In this document: positions 6,352-13,985 of the stretch, piece by piece | How positions within the stretch are numbered: the stretch's first letter is position 1 | How the letters are laid out: each line of letters starts with the position of its first letter | NCBI GenBank assembly: GCA_028872645.1 | Contig: JAPKDK010000050.1 | Span: 1-13,985, forward strand | DNA length: 13,985 nucleotides | DNA from: Verrucomicrobiota bacterium | GTDB lineage: Bacteria > Verrucomicrobiota > Verrucomicrobiia > Limisphaerales > UBA1100 | Reading direction: 5' to 3' | The notes under the pieces: generated by a model | The model's database searches: none | The model's input: only the letters and a program-made list of their open reading frames with translations | Told to the model about the DNA's origin: nothing | Translations under genes and position numbers: made by a program

Positions 6352-7005
6352 ATGTCTAACGTCTTCCCAAAATGGACCAATCGCCTGCCTTTGATTGCTT
6401 TGGTGGGCGGATTGGTGACGGGCGCCTGCGTGATTGCGGGTGCTACCTATTATTTTACCCCGAAATATTCGCGCGTGGGCTATCAGCCGGTTCAGCCGGT
6501 TTCCTTCTCGCACGAAATCCACGCGGGTCAGCTCGGGCTCGATTGCCGCTATTGCCACAATGGCGTCGAGAAATCGTGGTTCTCAAACATCCCCGCCGCC
6601 GAAACCTGCATGCGCTGTCATAACTCGGTGCTGAAGGATGATCCCCGCTTGCAACCGATCCGCGATGCGTTTGAAAATGATAAACCCATCAAGTGGGTGC
6701 AGGTGCATAAGACGCCGGACTACGTTTATTTTAATCACTCGGTACACGTGAACCGCGGCGTGAGCTGCGTGAAATGCCACGGCCGCGTGGATCAAATGGA
6801 CGAGGTGAAACACGCCAAGCCGTTGAGCATGGCCTTCTGCCTCGATTGCCATCGCAGCCCGCACGAGCACGTGCGGCCGCAGAGTGAGGTCTTTAACCTC
6901 GGCTGGGAGCCGGGAGAGGATTGGGTGGCCGAGCGCGATGGCGCGGCATTGGTCAACAAAATGAAATTACGAACTTCCGAGAGCTGCTCGGCCTGTCATC
7001 GATGA
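6352..7005 (+). CDS. actA: ACIII subunit ActA, pentahaem cytochrome c
   Basis: ActA is the multihaem cytochrome c subunit of Alternative Complex III, facing the periplasm and passing electrons from the Fe-S subunit toward cytochrome c or the oxidase. The 217-residue product has one N-terminal membrane anchor (about 12-34) and exactly five CxxCH haem sites: CRYCH 65-69, CMRCH 86-90, CVKCH 139-143, CLDCH 163-167 and CSACH 212-216. This matches the pentahaem ActA family. Extra His residues (for example FSHEIH near 52-57, FNHSVH near 127-132) are candidate distal ligands. I prefer the ATG at 6352; a TTG at 6301 in the same frame would add 17 residues before the anchor. GGAG at 6336-6339 is a weak ribosome site. 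The stop overlaps the actB ATG as ATGA. Confidence 0.95.
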   Translation: MSNVFPKWTNRLPLIALVGGLVTGACVIAGATYYFTPKYSRVGYQPVQPVSFSHEIHAGQLGLDCRYCHNGVEKSWFSNIPAAETCMRCHNSVLKDDPRLQPIRDAFENDKPIKWVQVHKTPDYVYFNHSVHVNRGVSCVKCHGRVDQMDEVKHAKPLSMAFCLDCHRSPHEHVRPQSEVFNLGWEPGEDWVAERDGAALVNKMKLRTSESCSACHR

Positions 7006-10000
7006 ACGAGATGAGCGACGTCCCTTCCAAAACACAATCCCAATACTGGCGCAGCATTGGCGAAGCCAACGGCACGGCGGAGCACGCGGATTGGAGCGAC
7101 AAAGAATTTCCCGAAGGCGCGAAGGATTTGCCGGAAGATTTTTCGCGGCGCGATTTCCTCAAGTTGATGGGTGCGTCCGTTGGCTTGGCCGGTGTGGGCT
7201 TGCTCGGCGTGGGCTGTCGGCGCCCCGTGGAAACGATTATTCCATTCGGCGAACAGCCCGCGGGCTACACGCACGGCGTGCCGCAATTTTTTGCCACGGC
7301 GCGCCCCACGGCCACGGGCGCGGTGCCGTTGGTGGTGAAGTCCGATGAAGGCCGTCCCACCAAGGTGGAAGGCAACGCCGATCATCCGGACAGCAACGGC
7401 GCGACCGATCTTCACACGCAAGCGTCCATCCTGAATTTGTACGACCCCGACCGCGCGCGGGAATTCACCAAGAACGGCAAGGCCATGAAAGGCGGCCGCG
7501 CCGATGCCATTGTGGAGCTGGCAAATTTGGTGAAAGAAAACGTGCCGACCGCCTTTTTGATGCCCGCTGGCAACTCACCTTCTCGCACGCGGATGATTGA
7601 TAAAATCACCACAAAAATGGGGGCGAACGCGAAGTTTTACGTGCACGAGGCGGTGGATTACACGGTACATTCGCGCGCTGCTTTGGGAGTGTTTGGCAAT
7701 GCGGTGAAGCCGTTTTGGAAGCTCGATAAAGCGGAGGTCATCTTATCGCTTGATTGCGATTTCATTGGCACAGAGGAAGATTCCAGCCGCCATATGCGCG
7801 ACTTCGCGCGCGGCCGCAAGCTCGCCAAAAACGAAGGCCGGATGAGTCGCCTTTATGTGGCCGAAGCGTTGATGAGCCAAACCGGTGCCAACGCCGACCA
7901 TCGCCAGCGTATGAACGCCAGCGCGGTGACTGCCGCCACCGGTTACCTCGCGGATAAGTTGGGCATCGCGGTGAAGGGCAACGTGGCTGCGCCGGCTAAT
8001 GAAAATGAAAAAGAATGGCTCGATCAATGTTTTGAAGATTTGAAGGCGCACGCGGGTAAAGGCTTGGTGATGGCCGGCTATCGTCAGCCGCAGGCGGTGC
8101 ATGAGTTGGTGAATCTCATCAACGAAAAACTCGGTAACCTTGGTCACACAGTGGAGCTTCGCGTGAATAAATCTTTTGCGCACGGCAACCTCCACGACCT
8201 CAAGGATAATCTCGGCAACGTCGATCGGATCATTAACCTCGGTTGCAATCCCGCTTACGATGGCGGTGCGGATTTGGATTGGGCGGCGAATGCCAAAGGC
8301 AAGACAGCCTTTCGTCTCAGCTATTTTGCCGAGGATGAATCCAGCGAGGCCACCGGCGTGGTCGCGCCTCGCGCGCATTATTTGGAAAGCTGGGGCGATG
8401 CCCGCACCAGCGATGGCACGCTCGTGCCGGTGCAGCCACTCATTGCGCCGCTCTTTGATGGCCTTTCGGAACTCGAAGTGCTTTCCGCTTTTGCCTATGG
8501 CATTGGTTCCTCCGGCAAACAACTCGCCAAGGAAGCACACGAGATTGTTCAGGACACTTTGAAGCTAGAAAGCGGCGACGCGAGTTGGGGTCACTTTTTG
8601 CACGGGGGTTTTCTTGCCGATAGTGCCGGGGGAAAACAGAATGAAATTCCCGGCAAATCAGCCAGCGAATTACCTTCGGCCGAGGCCATCAGTAAAGACA
8701 ATCTCGAAGTCGTGTTCACCGCCGATCATAGCGTGGGCGATGGTGCTTTTGCCAATAACGGTTGGTGTCAGGAATTGCCCGACCCCATCACGAAAATTAC
8801 TTGGGACAATGTGATGAGCATCAGCCGTGTGACCGGCGAGAAGCTCCAGCTCGGCAATGGGCAAGTGGCCAAGTTGACATTGAATGGTCATTCGGTGGAA
8901 GGCCCCATTTGGATTCAGCCGGGGATGGCCGATAACACGGTTTGTTTGCCGCTGGGCTATGGCAAAAAGCACGGCCGCATCGCGAATTTCAAGGGCGAAG
9001 GCGTGGGCTTCAACGCGTACGCGGTGCGCGACACGGATTTTCCGAACATCGCCATCGGCGGCAAACTTTCGGCCACTGGAAAAACGCATTCCCTTTCCAG
9101 CACGCAAGAGCATTGGAGCATGGAAGGCCGGTCGATCATTCGTGAGGCGACGTTGGCGAAGTATAAAGAGACGCCGAATTTTGCTCTCGAGATGGGCATA
9201 AAATCCCACGCCCGCAACGAAGGCAAAATTTATCAGCATCCTTATAAAGAACGCCCGAGCCTCAAGAGCGATGTGCATCAGTGGGGAATGTCGGTGGACC
9301 TCGGCAGTTGCACCGGCTGCAGCGCGTGCGTGATCGCGTGCCAAAGCGAAAACAACATTCCCATCGTCGGCAAGGAGCAAGTGGGCAATGGCCGCGAAAT
9401 GCACTGGCTGCGCATCGACCGTTATTATACCGGCAGGGATCACGACCCCAACGTCAACGCCACGGCGGGCGACGACGAACAGCATTTGGAAACTTGGATT
9501 GATGATCCGCAAGTGATCAATCAGCCGATGATGTGTCAGCATTGCGAGAACGCGCCGTGCGAGACGGTCTGCCCCGTGAACGCCACCGTGCACGACGACG
9601 AAGGCCTGAACACGATGGCCTACAATCGCTGCGTGGGCACGCGGTATTGCTCCAATAACTGCGCGTGGAAAGTGCGGCGTTTCAATTTCTTTGATTACAA
9701 TAAACGGCCGCTCGATAAGCTGTACGATTCGCCGATGACCAAGCCGTCGTTGTTCTTCGATTGGATGAAGAGCCGCGAAAAGAGCAATCGCCCCGATGAC
9801 GAATGGGATTTGGTGAAGCTCGCCAAGAACCCCAACGTGAGTGTGCGGATGCGCGGCGTGATGGAAAAATGCACATACTGCGTGCAACGCATCGAGGGGG
9901 CCAAGATCGCGCAGAAGGTGAAAGCCAAATCCGGCGATGACGTGCAAGTGCCGGCCAACGGAGTGAAGACCGCTTGCGAACAGGCTTGCCCCGCCGAGGC

Positions 10001-10247
10001 GATTACATTTGGAAATTTATTGAACGACCAAGATGACGTCGTGGCCGAGAAAGCCAACCCGCGCAATTATGAAGTGCTCGGCTTCCTGGACAACGTCCCG
10101 CGCACAACTTACCTCGCCAAGATTCGCAACCCCAACGCGGCGATGCCCGACGCGTACGAGAAACCGTTTAGCACTTCGGAGTATCATCCGGAAGAAAAGC
10201 ACGCCGAAGATTCTAAACACGAGGGCCACGGAAAGGCCGGTCACTAA
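7002..10247 (+). CDS. actB: ACIII subunit ActB, MoCo-oxidoreductase-like and Fe-S fusion
   Basis: The 1081-residue iron-sulfur subunit of ACIII fuses a molybdopterin-oxidoreductase-like domain (about 80-740) to a ferredoxin-like domain (about 760-1030). In characterised ACIII the first domain carries no molybdenum cofactor. A long N-terminal extension containing YWRSIGE (15-21) precedes the Tat motif SRRDFLK (48-54), a hydrophobic segment and LLGVGC ending at Cys72. The protein is therefore exported folded and may be lipid-anchored. Cluster ligands are Cys770/773/776/780, 845/848/853/857, 877/883/887 and 957/960 plus 992/996. In the third group Thr880 replaces the second Cys (CVGTRYC), which fits the [3Fe-4S] cluster known beside three [4Fe-4S] clusters in ACIII. 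The ATG at 7002 overlaps the actA stop by 4 bases; a second ATG at 7011 is possible. actC follows with no gap. Confidence 0.96.
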   Translation: MNEMSDVPSKTQSQYWRSIGEANGTAEHADWSDKEFPEGAKDLPEDFSRRDFLKLMGASVGLAGVGLLGVGCRRPVETIIPFGEQPAGYTHGVPQFFATARPTATGAVPLVVKSDEGRPTKVEGNADHPDSNGATDLHTQASILNLYDPDRAREFTKNGKAMKGGRADAIVELANLVKENVPTAFLMPAGNSPSRTRMIDKITTKMGANAKFYVHEAVDYTVHSRAALGVFGNAVKPFWKLDKAEVILSLDCDFIGTEEDSSRHMRDFARGRKLAKNEGRMSRLYVAEALMSQTGANADHRQRMNASAVTAATGYLADKLGIAVKGNVAAPANENEKEWLDQCFEDLKAHAGKGLVMAGYRQPQAVHELVNLINEKLGNLGHTVELRVNKSFAHGNLHDLKDNLGNVDRIINLGCNPAYDGGADLDWAANAKGKTAFRLSYFAEDESSEATGVVAPRAHYLESWGDARTSDGTLVPVQPLIAPLFDGLSELEVLSAFAYGIGSSGKQLAKEAHEIVQDTLKLESGDASWGHFLHGGFLADSAGGKQNEIPGKSASELPSAEAISKDNLEVVFTADHSVGDGAFANNGWCQELPDPITKITWDNVMSISRVTGEKLQLGNGQVAKLTLNGHSVEGPIWIQPGMADNTVCLPLGYGKKHGRIANFKGEGVGFNAYAVRDTDFPNIAIGGKLSATGKTHSLSSTQEHWSMEGRSIIREATLAKYKETPNFALEMGIKSHARNEGKIYQHPYKERPSLKSDVHQWGMSVDLGSCTGCSACVIACQSENNIPIVGKEQVGNGREMHWLRIDRYYTGRDHDPNVNATAGDDEQHLETWIDDPQVINQPMMCQHCENAPCETVCPVNATVHDDEGLNTMAYNRCVGTRYCSNNCAWKVRRFNFFDYNKRPLDKLYDSPMTKPSLFFDWMKSREKSNRPDDEWDLVKLAKNPNVSVRMRGVMEKCTYCVQRIEGAKIAQKVKAKSGDDVQVPANGVKTACEQACPAEAITFGNLLNDQDDVVAEKANPRNYEVLGFLDNVPRTTYLAKIRNPNAAMPDAYEKPFSTSEYHPEEKHAEDSKHEGHGKAGH

Positions 10248-11726
10248 ATGAGCGCCGCCGCCGGACAACCTGTGCAAGTCGTTGAGACGCATACGCCCAA
10301 GGAATTGGTCCGGCAGCCGTTGGTGCTCAACAACCGTCCGCTGGGTTGGATCACCGAACAGGTATGCAGCATCGTGGAAGGCAAAATGCCGAAGTGGTGG
10401 AACGTGGCGTTCGTGGTGAGCTTCCTGATGATGCTGATGTGCTTCGGCTACATCGGTTATTTGATAACCACCGGAGTGGGCGTGTGGGGCTTGAACCATC
10501 CGGTAGCGTGGGGCTGGGCGATTGTGAACTTCGTGTTCTGGATCGGCATCGGCCACGCGGGCACGTTGATTTCCGCCATCCTCTTTTTGTTGCGCCAAAA
10601 ATGGCGGTGCTCCATCAACCGCACGGCGGAGGCGATGACAATTTTTGCGGTGATCTGCGCGGGCATTTTCCCGGGCATTCACGTGGGCCGCATTTGGCTG
10701 GCGTGGTGGCTCTTCCCGATTCCCAACGCCCACGGCATTTGGCCGCAATTCCGCTCGCCGCTTTTGTGGGATGTGTTCGCGGTGTCGACTTATTTTACGG
10801 TGTCGCTGCTCTTTTGGTACATGGGCTTGATCCCCGACCTTGCGACCATCCGAGATCGTCTCCGCATTGCGGGCAAGAAACTCAATTCCGGTTTGGATTG
10901 GATGATCAACCGATTCAAACAATTCACCTACGGTTTCTTCGCGATGGGCTGGACCGGCAGCAATCGCCATTGGCGCAACTACGAAAAGGCGTACCTTTTG
11001 CTTGCGGGCCTGAGCACGCCGCTCGTGCTTTCGGTACACTCGATTGTGTCGTTTGACTTTGCTGTGTCGCAGGTGCCCGGCTGGCACACGACGATTTTCC
11101 CGCCCTACTTCGTGGCGGGCGCGGTGTTCTCCGGATTCGGTATGGTGCTTACACTGATGATTCCGATGCGCGCACTGTTCAAGCTGGAAGAAATCATCAC
11201 CATCCGTCACTTGGAATTGATGTGCAAAGTCATCATCGCGACCGGCAGCATCGTCGGCTACGCGTACGGAATGGAATTCTTCATTGCGTGGTATGGCGGC
11301 AATCCGTACGAGTTGTACGCCTTTAAGAACCGTGCCTTCGGCCCGTATTGGTGGGCATATTGGACGATGATTTCCTGCAATGTAATCAGCCCGCAACTAT
11401 TCTGGTTCCAGTGGTGTCGCACGTCGCCGTGGTTTATTTTTATCGTCTCCATTTTTGTGAACATCGGAATGTGGTTCGAGCGCTTTGTGATCGTGGTCAC
11501 TTCGTTACACCGAGATTACCTGCCATCCAGCTGGGGATATTACAGTCCCACGCGCGTGGACATCCTCACCTTCGTGGGCACGTTCGGATTGTTTATGACT
11601 TTGTTCCTGTTGTTTATCCGTTACCTGCCGACAATTGCCATCAGTGAAGCAAAAGGTGTGACGCCGCAGGCCGATCCGCATCACGAGCTGGGCGGCGCCA
11701 AACCCAAACAGGAGGGCGCGCACTAG
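10248..11726 (+). CDS. actC: ACIII subunit ActC, NrfD/PsrC-like membrane subunit
   Basis: ActC is the polytopic inner-membrane subunit that oxidises quinol and docks the ActB Fe-S domain. The 492-residue protein has a hydrophilic head (1-48) carrying LNNRPLGWITE, typical of NrfD-type ACIII subunits, then about ten hydrophobic helices. The first two are near 52-72 and 87-115. The segment GIGHAGTLISAILFLLRQ (100-117) and the FPGIHVGR turn (141-148) are conserved in ActC-like proteins and lie on the expected quinol-facing side; His103 and His145 are visible. The C-terminal tail is soluble (LGGAKPKQEGAH). Its ATG follows the actB TAA directly. Its TAG shares one base with the actD GTG. Confidence 0.95.
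   Translation: MSAAAGQPVQVVETHTPKELVRQPLVLNNRPLGWITEQVCSIVEGKMPKWWNVAFVVSFLMMLMCFGYIGYLITTGVGVWGLNHPVAWGWAIVNFVFWIGIGHAGTLISAILFLLRQKWRCSINRTAEAMTIFAVICAGIFPGIHVGRIWLAWWLFPIPNAHGIWPQFRSPLLWDVFAVSTYFTVSLLFWYMGLIPDLATIRDRLRIAGKKLNSGLDWMINRFKQFTYGFFAMGWTGSNRHWRNYEKAYLLLAGLSTPLVLSVHSIVSFDFAVSQVPGWHTTIFPPYFVAGAVFSGFGMVLTLMIPMRALFKLEEIITIRHLELMCKVIIATGSIVGYAYGMEFFIAWYGGNPYELYAFKNRAFGPYWWAYWTMISCNVISPQLFWFQWCRTSPWFIFIVSIFVNIGMWFERFVIVVTSLHRDYLPSSWGYYSPTRVDILTFVGTFGLFMTLFLLFIRYLPTIAISEAKGVTPQADPHHELGGAKPKQEGAH
11710..11715 (+). promoter_or_regulatory. Ribosome binding site deciding the actD GTG start
   Basis: A full AGGAGG lies 10 bases before the GTG at 11726, inside the last codons of actC. It supports the non-ATG start, since no ATG lies near that point in the frame. 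The same AGGAGGG arrangement precedes actF (12947-12953). Confidence 0.7.
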
Positions 11727-12262
11727 TGAGCCAACCCTACGCCATCATCGCGGAGTACGATACGCCGGCCGATATTATGGCTGCGGCCGAGAAGGTGCGT
11801 GCCGCCGGCTACGAAAAATGGGACGTGCACACGCCGTTCCCCGTGCACGGGATGGACGACGCGATGGGATTGGATAATGCGAAGGTCGGTTGGTTCACTT
11901 TCTTCGGCGGCATCACGGGGCTGACGGCTGGGATGTTGATGATTTATTTTATGAACAAAGTCGACTACGACATCGTGGTCGGCGGCAAGCCGTTGTTCAG
12001 TGGGTTTTATGCGTTCCCGGTGGCGTATGAAATGACGATTCTGCTCGGCGCATTTGGGTCGCTCGGCGGTATGTTTATTTTGAACCGACTGCCGCGTCAT
12101 CATCATCCACTGCTGACGAATGACCGTTTTGCGGCGGTGACGGACGATAAGTTTTTCGTGGTCATCGAATGCGAAGACCCCGCTTACGACGATGTCGCCA
12201 CGCGCGCGCTACTCGAAGGCACCGATCCTCAACACATCGAAATGGTGGAGGACACCCAATGA
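11726..12262 (+). CDS. actD: ACIII subunit ActD (DUF3341 family)
   Basis: ActD is a small membrane subunit of ACIII without cofactors; it packs against ActC/ActF and is thought structural. The 178-residue product matches the DUF3341 pattern. It has a soluble N-terminal fold opening with YAIIAEYDTPADIMAAAEKV, the signature DVHTPFPVHGMDDAMGL (about 34-50), two transmembrane helices (about 55-76 and 98-118), and a soluble C-terminus with DRFAAVTDDKFFVVIE. It starts at GTG 11726, sharing one base with the actC stop and preceded by AGGAGG. Its TGA overlaps the actE ATG as ATGA. Confidence 0.95.
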   Translation: MSQPYAIIAEYDTPADIMAAAEKVRAAGYEKWDVHTPFPVHGMDDAMGLDNAKVGWFTFFGGITGLTAGMLMIYFMNKVDYDIVVGGKPLFSGFYAFPVAYEMTILLGAFGSLGGMFILNRLPRHHHPLLTNDRFAAVTDDKFFVVIECEDPAYDDVATRALLEGTDPQHIEMVEDTQ

Positions 12263-12963
12263 GATACGTGTTGATTGGTATTGCGATGGGTGCGTTTATG
12301 GTCGTGGCACTGGCTGGATTTCGTGGAGACATTTCGCGCAAACCGCCGCTGGAAGTATTTGCGGATATGGATCGCCAGCCGAAACTGCGGCCGATGGAGC
12401 CTAACGCATTTTTCAAAAACGGCCTCAGCTCGCAGCCATTGGTGAAAGGCACCGTGGGACGCAGTGAACCGTTGGTGACGGCGAGTGGCGAAAAAGTGTA
12501 TCCCTTCCAAACCAATCACGCGGTGAACAAAGGCTACACGATTGCCGATGAGGCGACAAATTTTGTGTCTATTCCGCTGCCGGTGACGATGGGATTCTTG
12601 GAACGCGGCCGCGAGCGGTTTGGAATTTCCTGCGTTCCGTGCCACGGCGCGCAAGGCGATGGCAATGGCATCGTGGGCAAGTTTGGGTTTAGCGGCATTC
12701 GCGATTTGCACGGCGAGACGGCGTTGAAACTTTCCGATGGCGCGCTTTTCAAAATTATTTCCGAAGGTCAAAAATCTTCCCCAACCGAAGCGGGAATGAT
12801 GGGCTACGCCTCGAACATCGACATCGCCGATCGCTGGGCCATCGTCGCTTACGTGCGCGCGCTGCAGCTAAGCCGTTTGGGCAATGCGAAAAAAGACAAC
12901 GTGCCCACGCGATTTTTGATTCCAGAAAAAGCCCCTGAAGCTAAAAAGGAGGGCACTCAATAA
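12259..12963 (+). CDS. actE: ACIII subunit ActE, monohaem cytochrome c
   Basis: ActE is the single-haem cytochrome c subunit of ACIII on the periplasmic side, a terminal electron exit of the complex. The 234-residue protein has an N-terminal hydrophobic segment (about 3-20). The family-typical stretch DMDRQPKLRPMEPNAFF (36-52) follows, then RGRERFGISCVPCHGAQGD (116-134) with haem motif CVPCH at 125-129 and Met candidates for the distal ligand at 180-181. Many ActE proteins are lipoproteins with a Cys just after the hydrophobic segment. Here the position reads ALAGFRGD with no Cys, so the segment is either a cleaved signal or a permanent anchor. The ATG overlaps the actD stop by 4 bases and has GGAGG at 12247-12251. 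The TAA shares one base with the actF ATG. Confidence 0.93.
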   Translation: MRYVLIGIAMGAFMVVALAGFRGDISRKPPLEVFADMDRQPKLRPMEPNAFFKNGLSSQPLVKGTVGRSEPLVTASGEKVYPFQTNHAVNKGYTIADEATNFVSIPLPVTMGFLERGRERFGISCVPCHGAQGDGNGIVGKFGFSGIRDLHGETALKLSDGALFKIISEGQKSSPTEAGMMGYASNIDIADRWAIVAYVRALQLSRLGNAKKDNVPTRFLIPEKAPEAKKEGTQ

Positions 12964-13985
12964 TGAGCCCTGAAACCGCAACCGTCGCCACGCCCGCGCA
13001 AGAGCAGAGAACCCAATGGCGCAGCATCCCGCAAATCGCGGTGGTGTTCGGCCTGGTGCTTTGCGTTTACGGATTCATCGACGACAAGCAGCAGTTTGCT
13101 TATTCGTATCTCACCGCGTTTATGTTTTTCCTAAGCATCGGGCTCGGCTCGTTGTTCCTCGTGTTGGTGCATCATCTTTTCGATGCCGGTTGGTCCGCGC
13201 CGATCCGCCGTTATCTTGAGCATCTTTCCTGTTTGCTTTTCCCGTGGCTCGGGATTGCGTTTATCCCAATTGGTTTTCTGGCGATGGATATTTATCCGTG
13301 GATGCATTTGGATCCGCACGAAGACCACGCGCTTCATGCGAAGGCCGCGTTGTTCAATAAACCGATGTGGTACACGGCCTCGGTAGTTTTGTTTTTGCTG
13401 TGGGGTTGGCTCACGCATCGACTGCGCTACTGGAGTTTGCAGCAGGACAAATCCGGCACGGCAGATTTTGAGGGTAAACTGGTTTTCCTCGAGAAATTTA
13501 TGGCCGGCTTCTCGCGCAATTTCCAGGGTCTACCCTTTGAGAAGGACAACCAACAGGTGATGTGCACGCGGATGATGCGCATTCACGCGGGCTACGGCGT
13601 GGCGCTCTTTGCCTTCTCGCTCACGCTCGCTTGCATCCTGTGGATGAAGAGCATTCAGCATCAATTTTTCAGCACGATGTACGGCGTGTATTATTTCGCC
13701 GGCAGCGTGTGGGTGAGCATTGCCACCGCGTGGGTCATCGGCCGCATCCTCAAGGCGCGCGGACATCTGCCGCAACTGCACAAGCTGCAGTTTTATCACC
13801 TCGGTACTCTGTTGCTGGCGTTCACGGTGTTCTATGCGTACATCCATTTTTCACAATATTTTCTAATTTGGAATGCGGCGGTTCCGGAGGAAACGTTCTG
13901 GTATGTGATGCGCGAAAAAGGCACGTGGATGTACGTCGGCGTGGCGCTCATCGTGGGTCACTTTGTGATTCCGTTCCTCGCGCTG
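12963..13985 (+). CDS. actF: ACIII subunit ActF, NrfD-like membrane subunit (partial)
   Basis: The first 341 codons are open to the window edge; the C-terminus is missing. After a short cytoplasmic head, about eight transmembrane helices are visible. Two begin near LSCLLFPWLGIAFIPIGF and MWYTASVVLFLLWGW. Family-typical loops include LDPHEDHALHAKAALFNKPM and the soluble stretch RLRYWSLQQDKSGTADF. ActF is the second NrfD-like subunit, paralogous to ActC, and its helices are also proposed to conduct protons. The ATG shares one base with the actE TAA and has AGGAGG at 12947-12952, 10 bases upstream. Assignment rests on the sequence pattern plus its place last in an actABCDEF order. Confidence 0.93.
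   Translation, partial: MSPETATVATPAQEQRTQWRSIPQIAVVFGLVLCVYGFIDDKQQFAYSYLTAFMFFLSIGLGSLFLVLVHHLFDAGWSAPIRRYLEHLSCLLFPWLGIAFIPIGFLAMDIYPWMHLDPHEDHALHAKAALFNKPMWYTASVVLFLLWGWLTHRLRYWSLQQDKSGTADFEGKLVFLEKFMAGFSRNFQGLPFEKDNQQVMCTRMMRIHAGYGVALFAFSLTLACILWMKSIQHQFFSTMYGVYYFAGSVWVSIATAWVIGRILKARGHLPQLHKLQFYHLGTLLLAFTVFYAYIHFSQYFLIWNAAVPEETFWYVMREKGTWMYVGVALIVGHFVIPFLAL

Noticed and set aside
6133..6363. 11-bp direct repeat TGTCTAACGTC at 6133-6143 and 6353-6363, possible att sites
   Set aside because: Repeats of this length are expected by chance in 14 kb. There is no integrase, and the tRNA and terminator between the copies look like native sequence.
6111..6380. Minus-strand frame with TGIEPVIELLQSPALPLGYLA-like sequence
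   Set aside because: This is the well-known artefact of translating the complement of a tRNA gene and its flanks; the tRNA-Cys accounts for it.
8670..9947. 425-codon antisense frame inside actB
   Set aside because: It is a shadow of the ActB reading frame, which carries clear cysteine motifs. The antisense translation is His/Ala-rich with no family features.
10017..11396. 459-codon antisense frame across the actB/actC junction
   Set aside because: The sense strand encodes obvious ActB and ActC domains here. The antisense product is low in hydrophobic structure and rich in His/Arg.

Overview
The window reads as ordinary chromosome from a GC-rich, Gram-negative, aerobically respiring bacterium. 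A six-gene Alternative Complex III (ACIII) locus, a Tat-directed MoCo-like/4Fe-4S ActB fusion and the general protein style suggest Verrucomicrobiota or a PVC relative. That placement is inference from gene content only; there is no rRNA marker here.

Layout. At the left edge (1-288, minus strand) lies the N-terminal part of an unrecognised membrane-anchored, coiled-coil protein. It diverges from a plus-strand run: mfd (transcription-repair coupling factor, 403-3861), a small TPR protein (3894-4331) and an MtnA-family sugar-phosphate isomerase (4333-5442). These three are closely packed and may be cotranscribed. A 234-base stretch follows, holding a short tandem repeat and a short ORF that looks like the C-terminal remnant of a Phd/YefM-type antitoxin. 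That ORF overlaps the start of an intact PIN-domain VapC-type toxin (5677-6117). A tRNA-Cys(GCA) with encoded CCA (6156-6229) and a terminator-like hairpin (6245-6270) close this half.

The right half (6352 to the edge) is actA-actB-actC-actD-actE-actF, truncated inside actF. All genes are on the plus strand and abut or overlap by 1-4 bases, so they are almost certainly one transcript. ACIII takes electrons from membrane quinol and passes them through Fe-S clusters and c-type haems to cytochrome c or directly to a haem-copper oxidase, replacing cytochrome bc1. ActA (pentahaem), ActB (Fe-S) and ActE (monohaem) are the electron-carrying periplasmic subunits; ActC and ActF are NrfD-like quinol-side membrane subunits; ActD is a small membrane subunit. 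Oxidase genes may lie beyond the right edge.

The most notable regulatory signal is a TGTGA-N6-TCACA palindrome (the canonical CRP-type half-site arrangement) between the tRNA terminator and actA. I did not find a convincing undescribed system. The points worth a second look are that palindrome, the apparently truncated antitoxin beside an intact toxin, the missing lipobox cysteine in ActE, and the subfamily of the isomerase.
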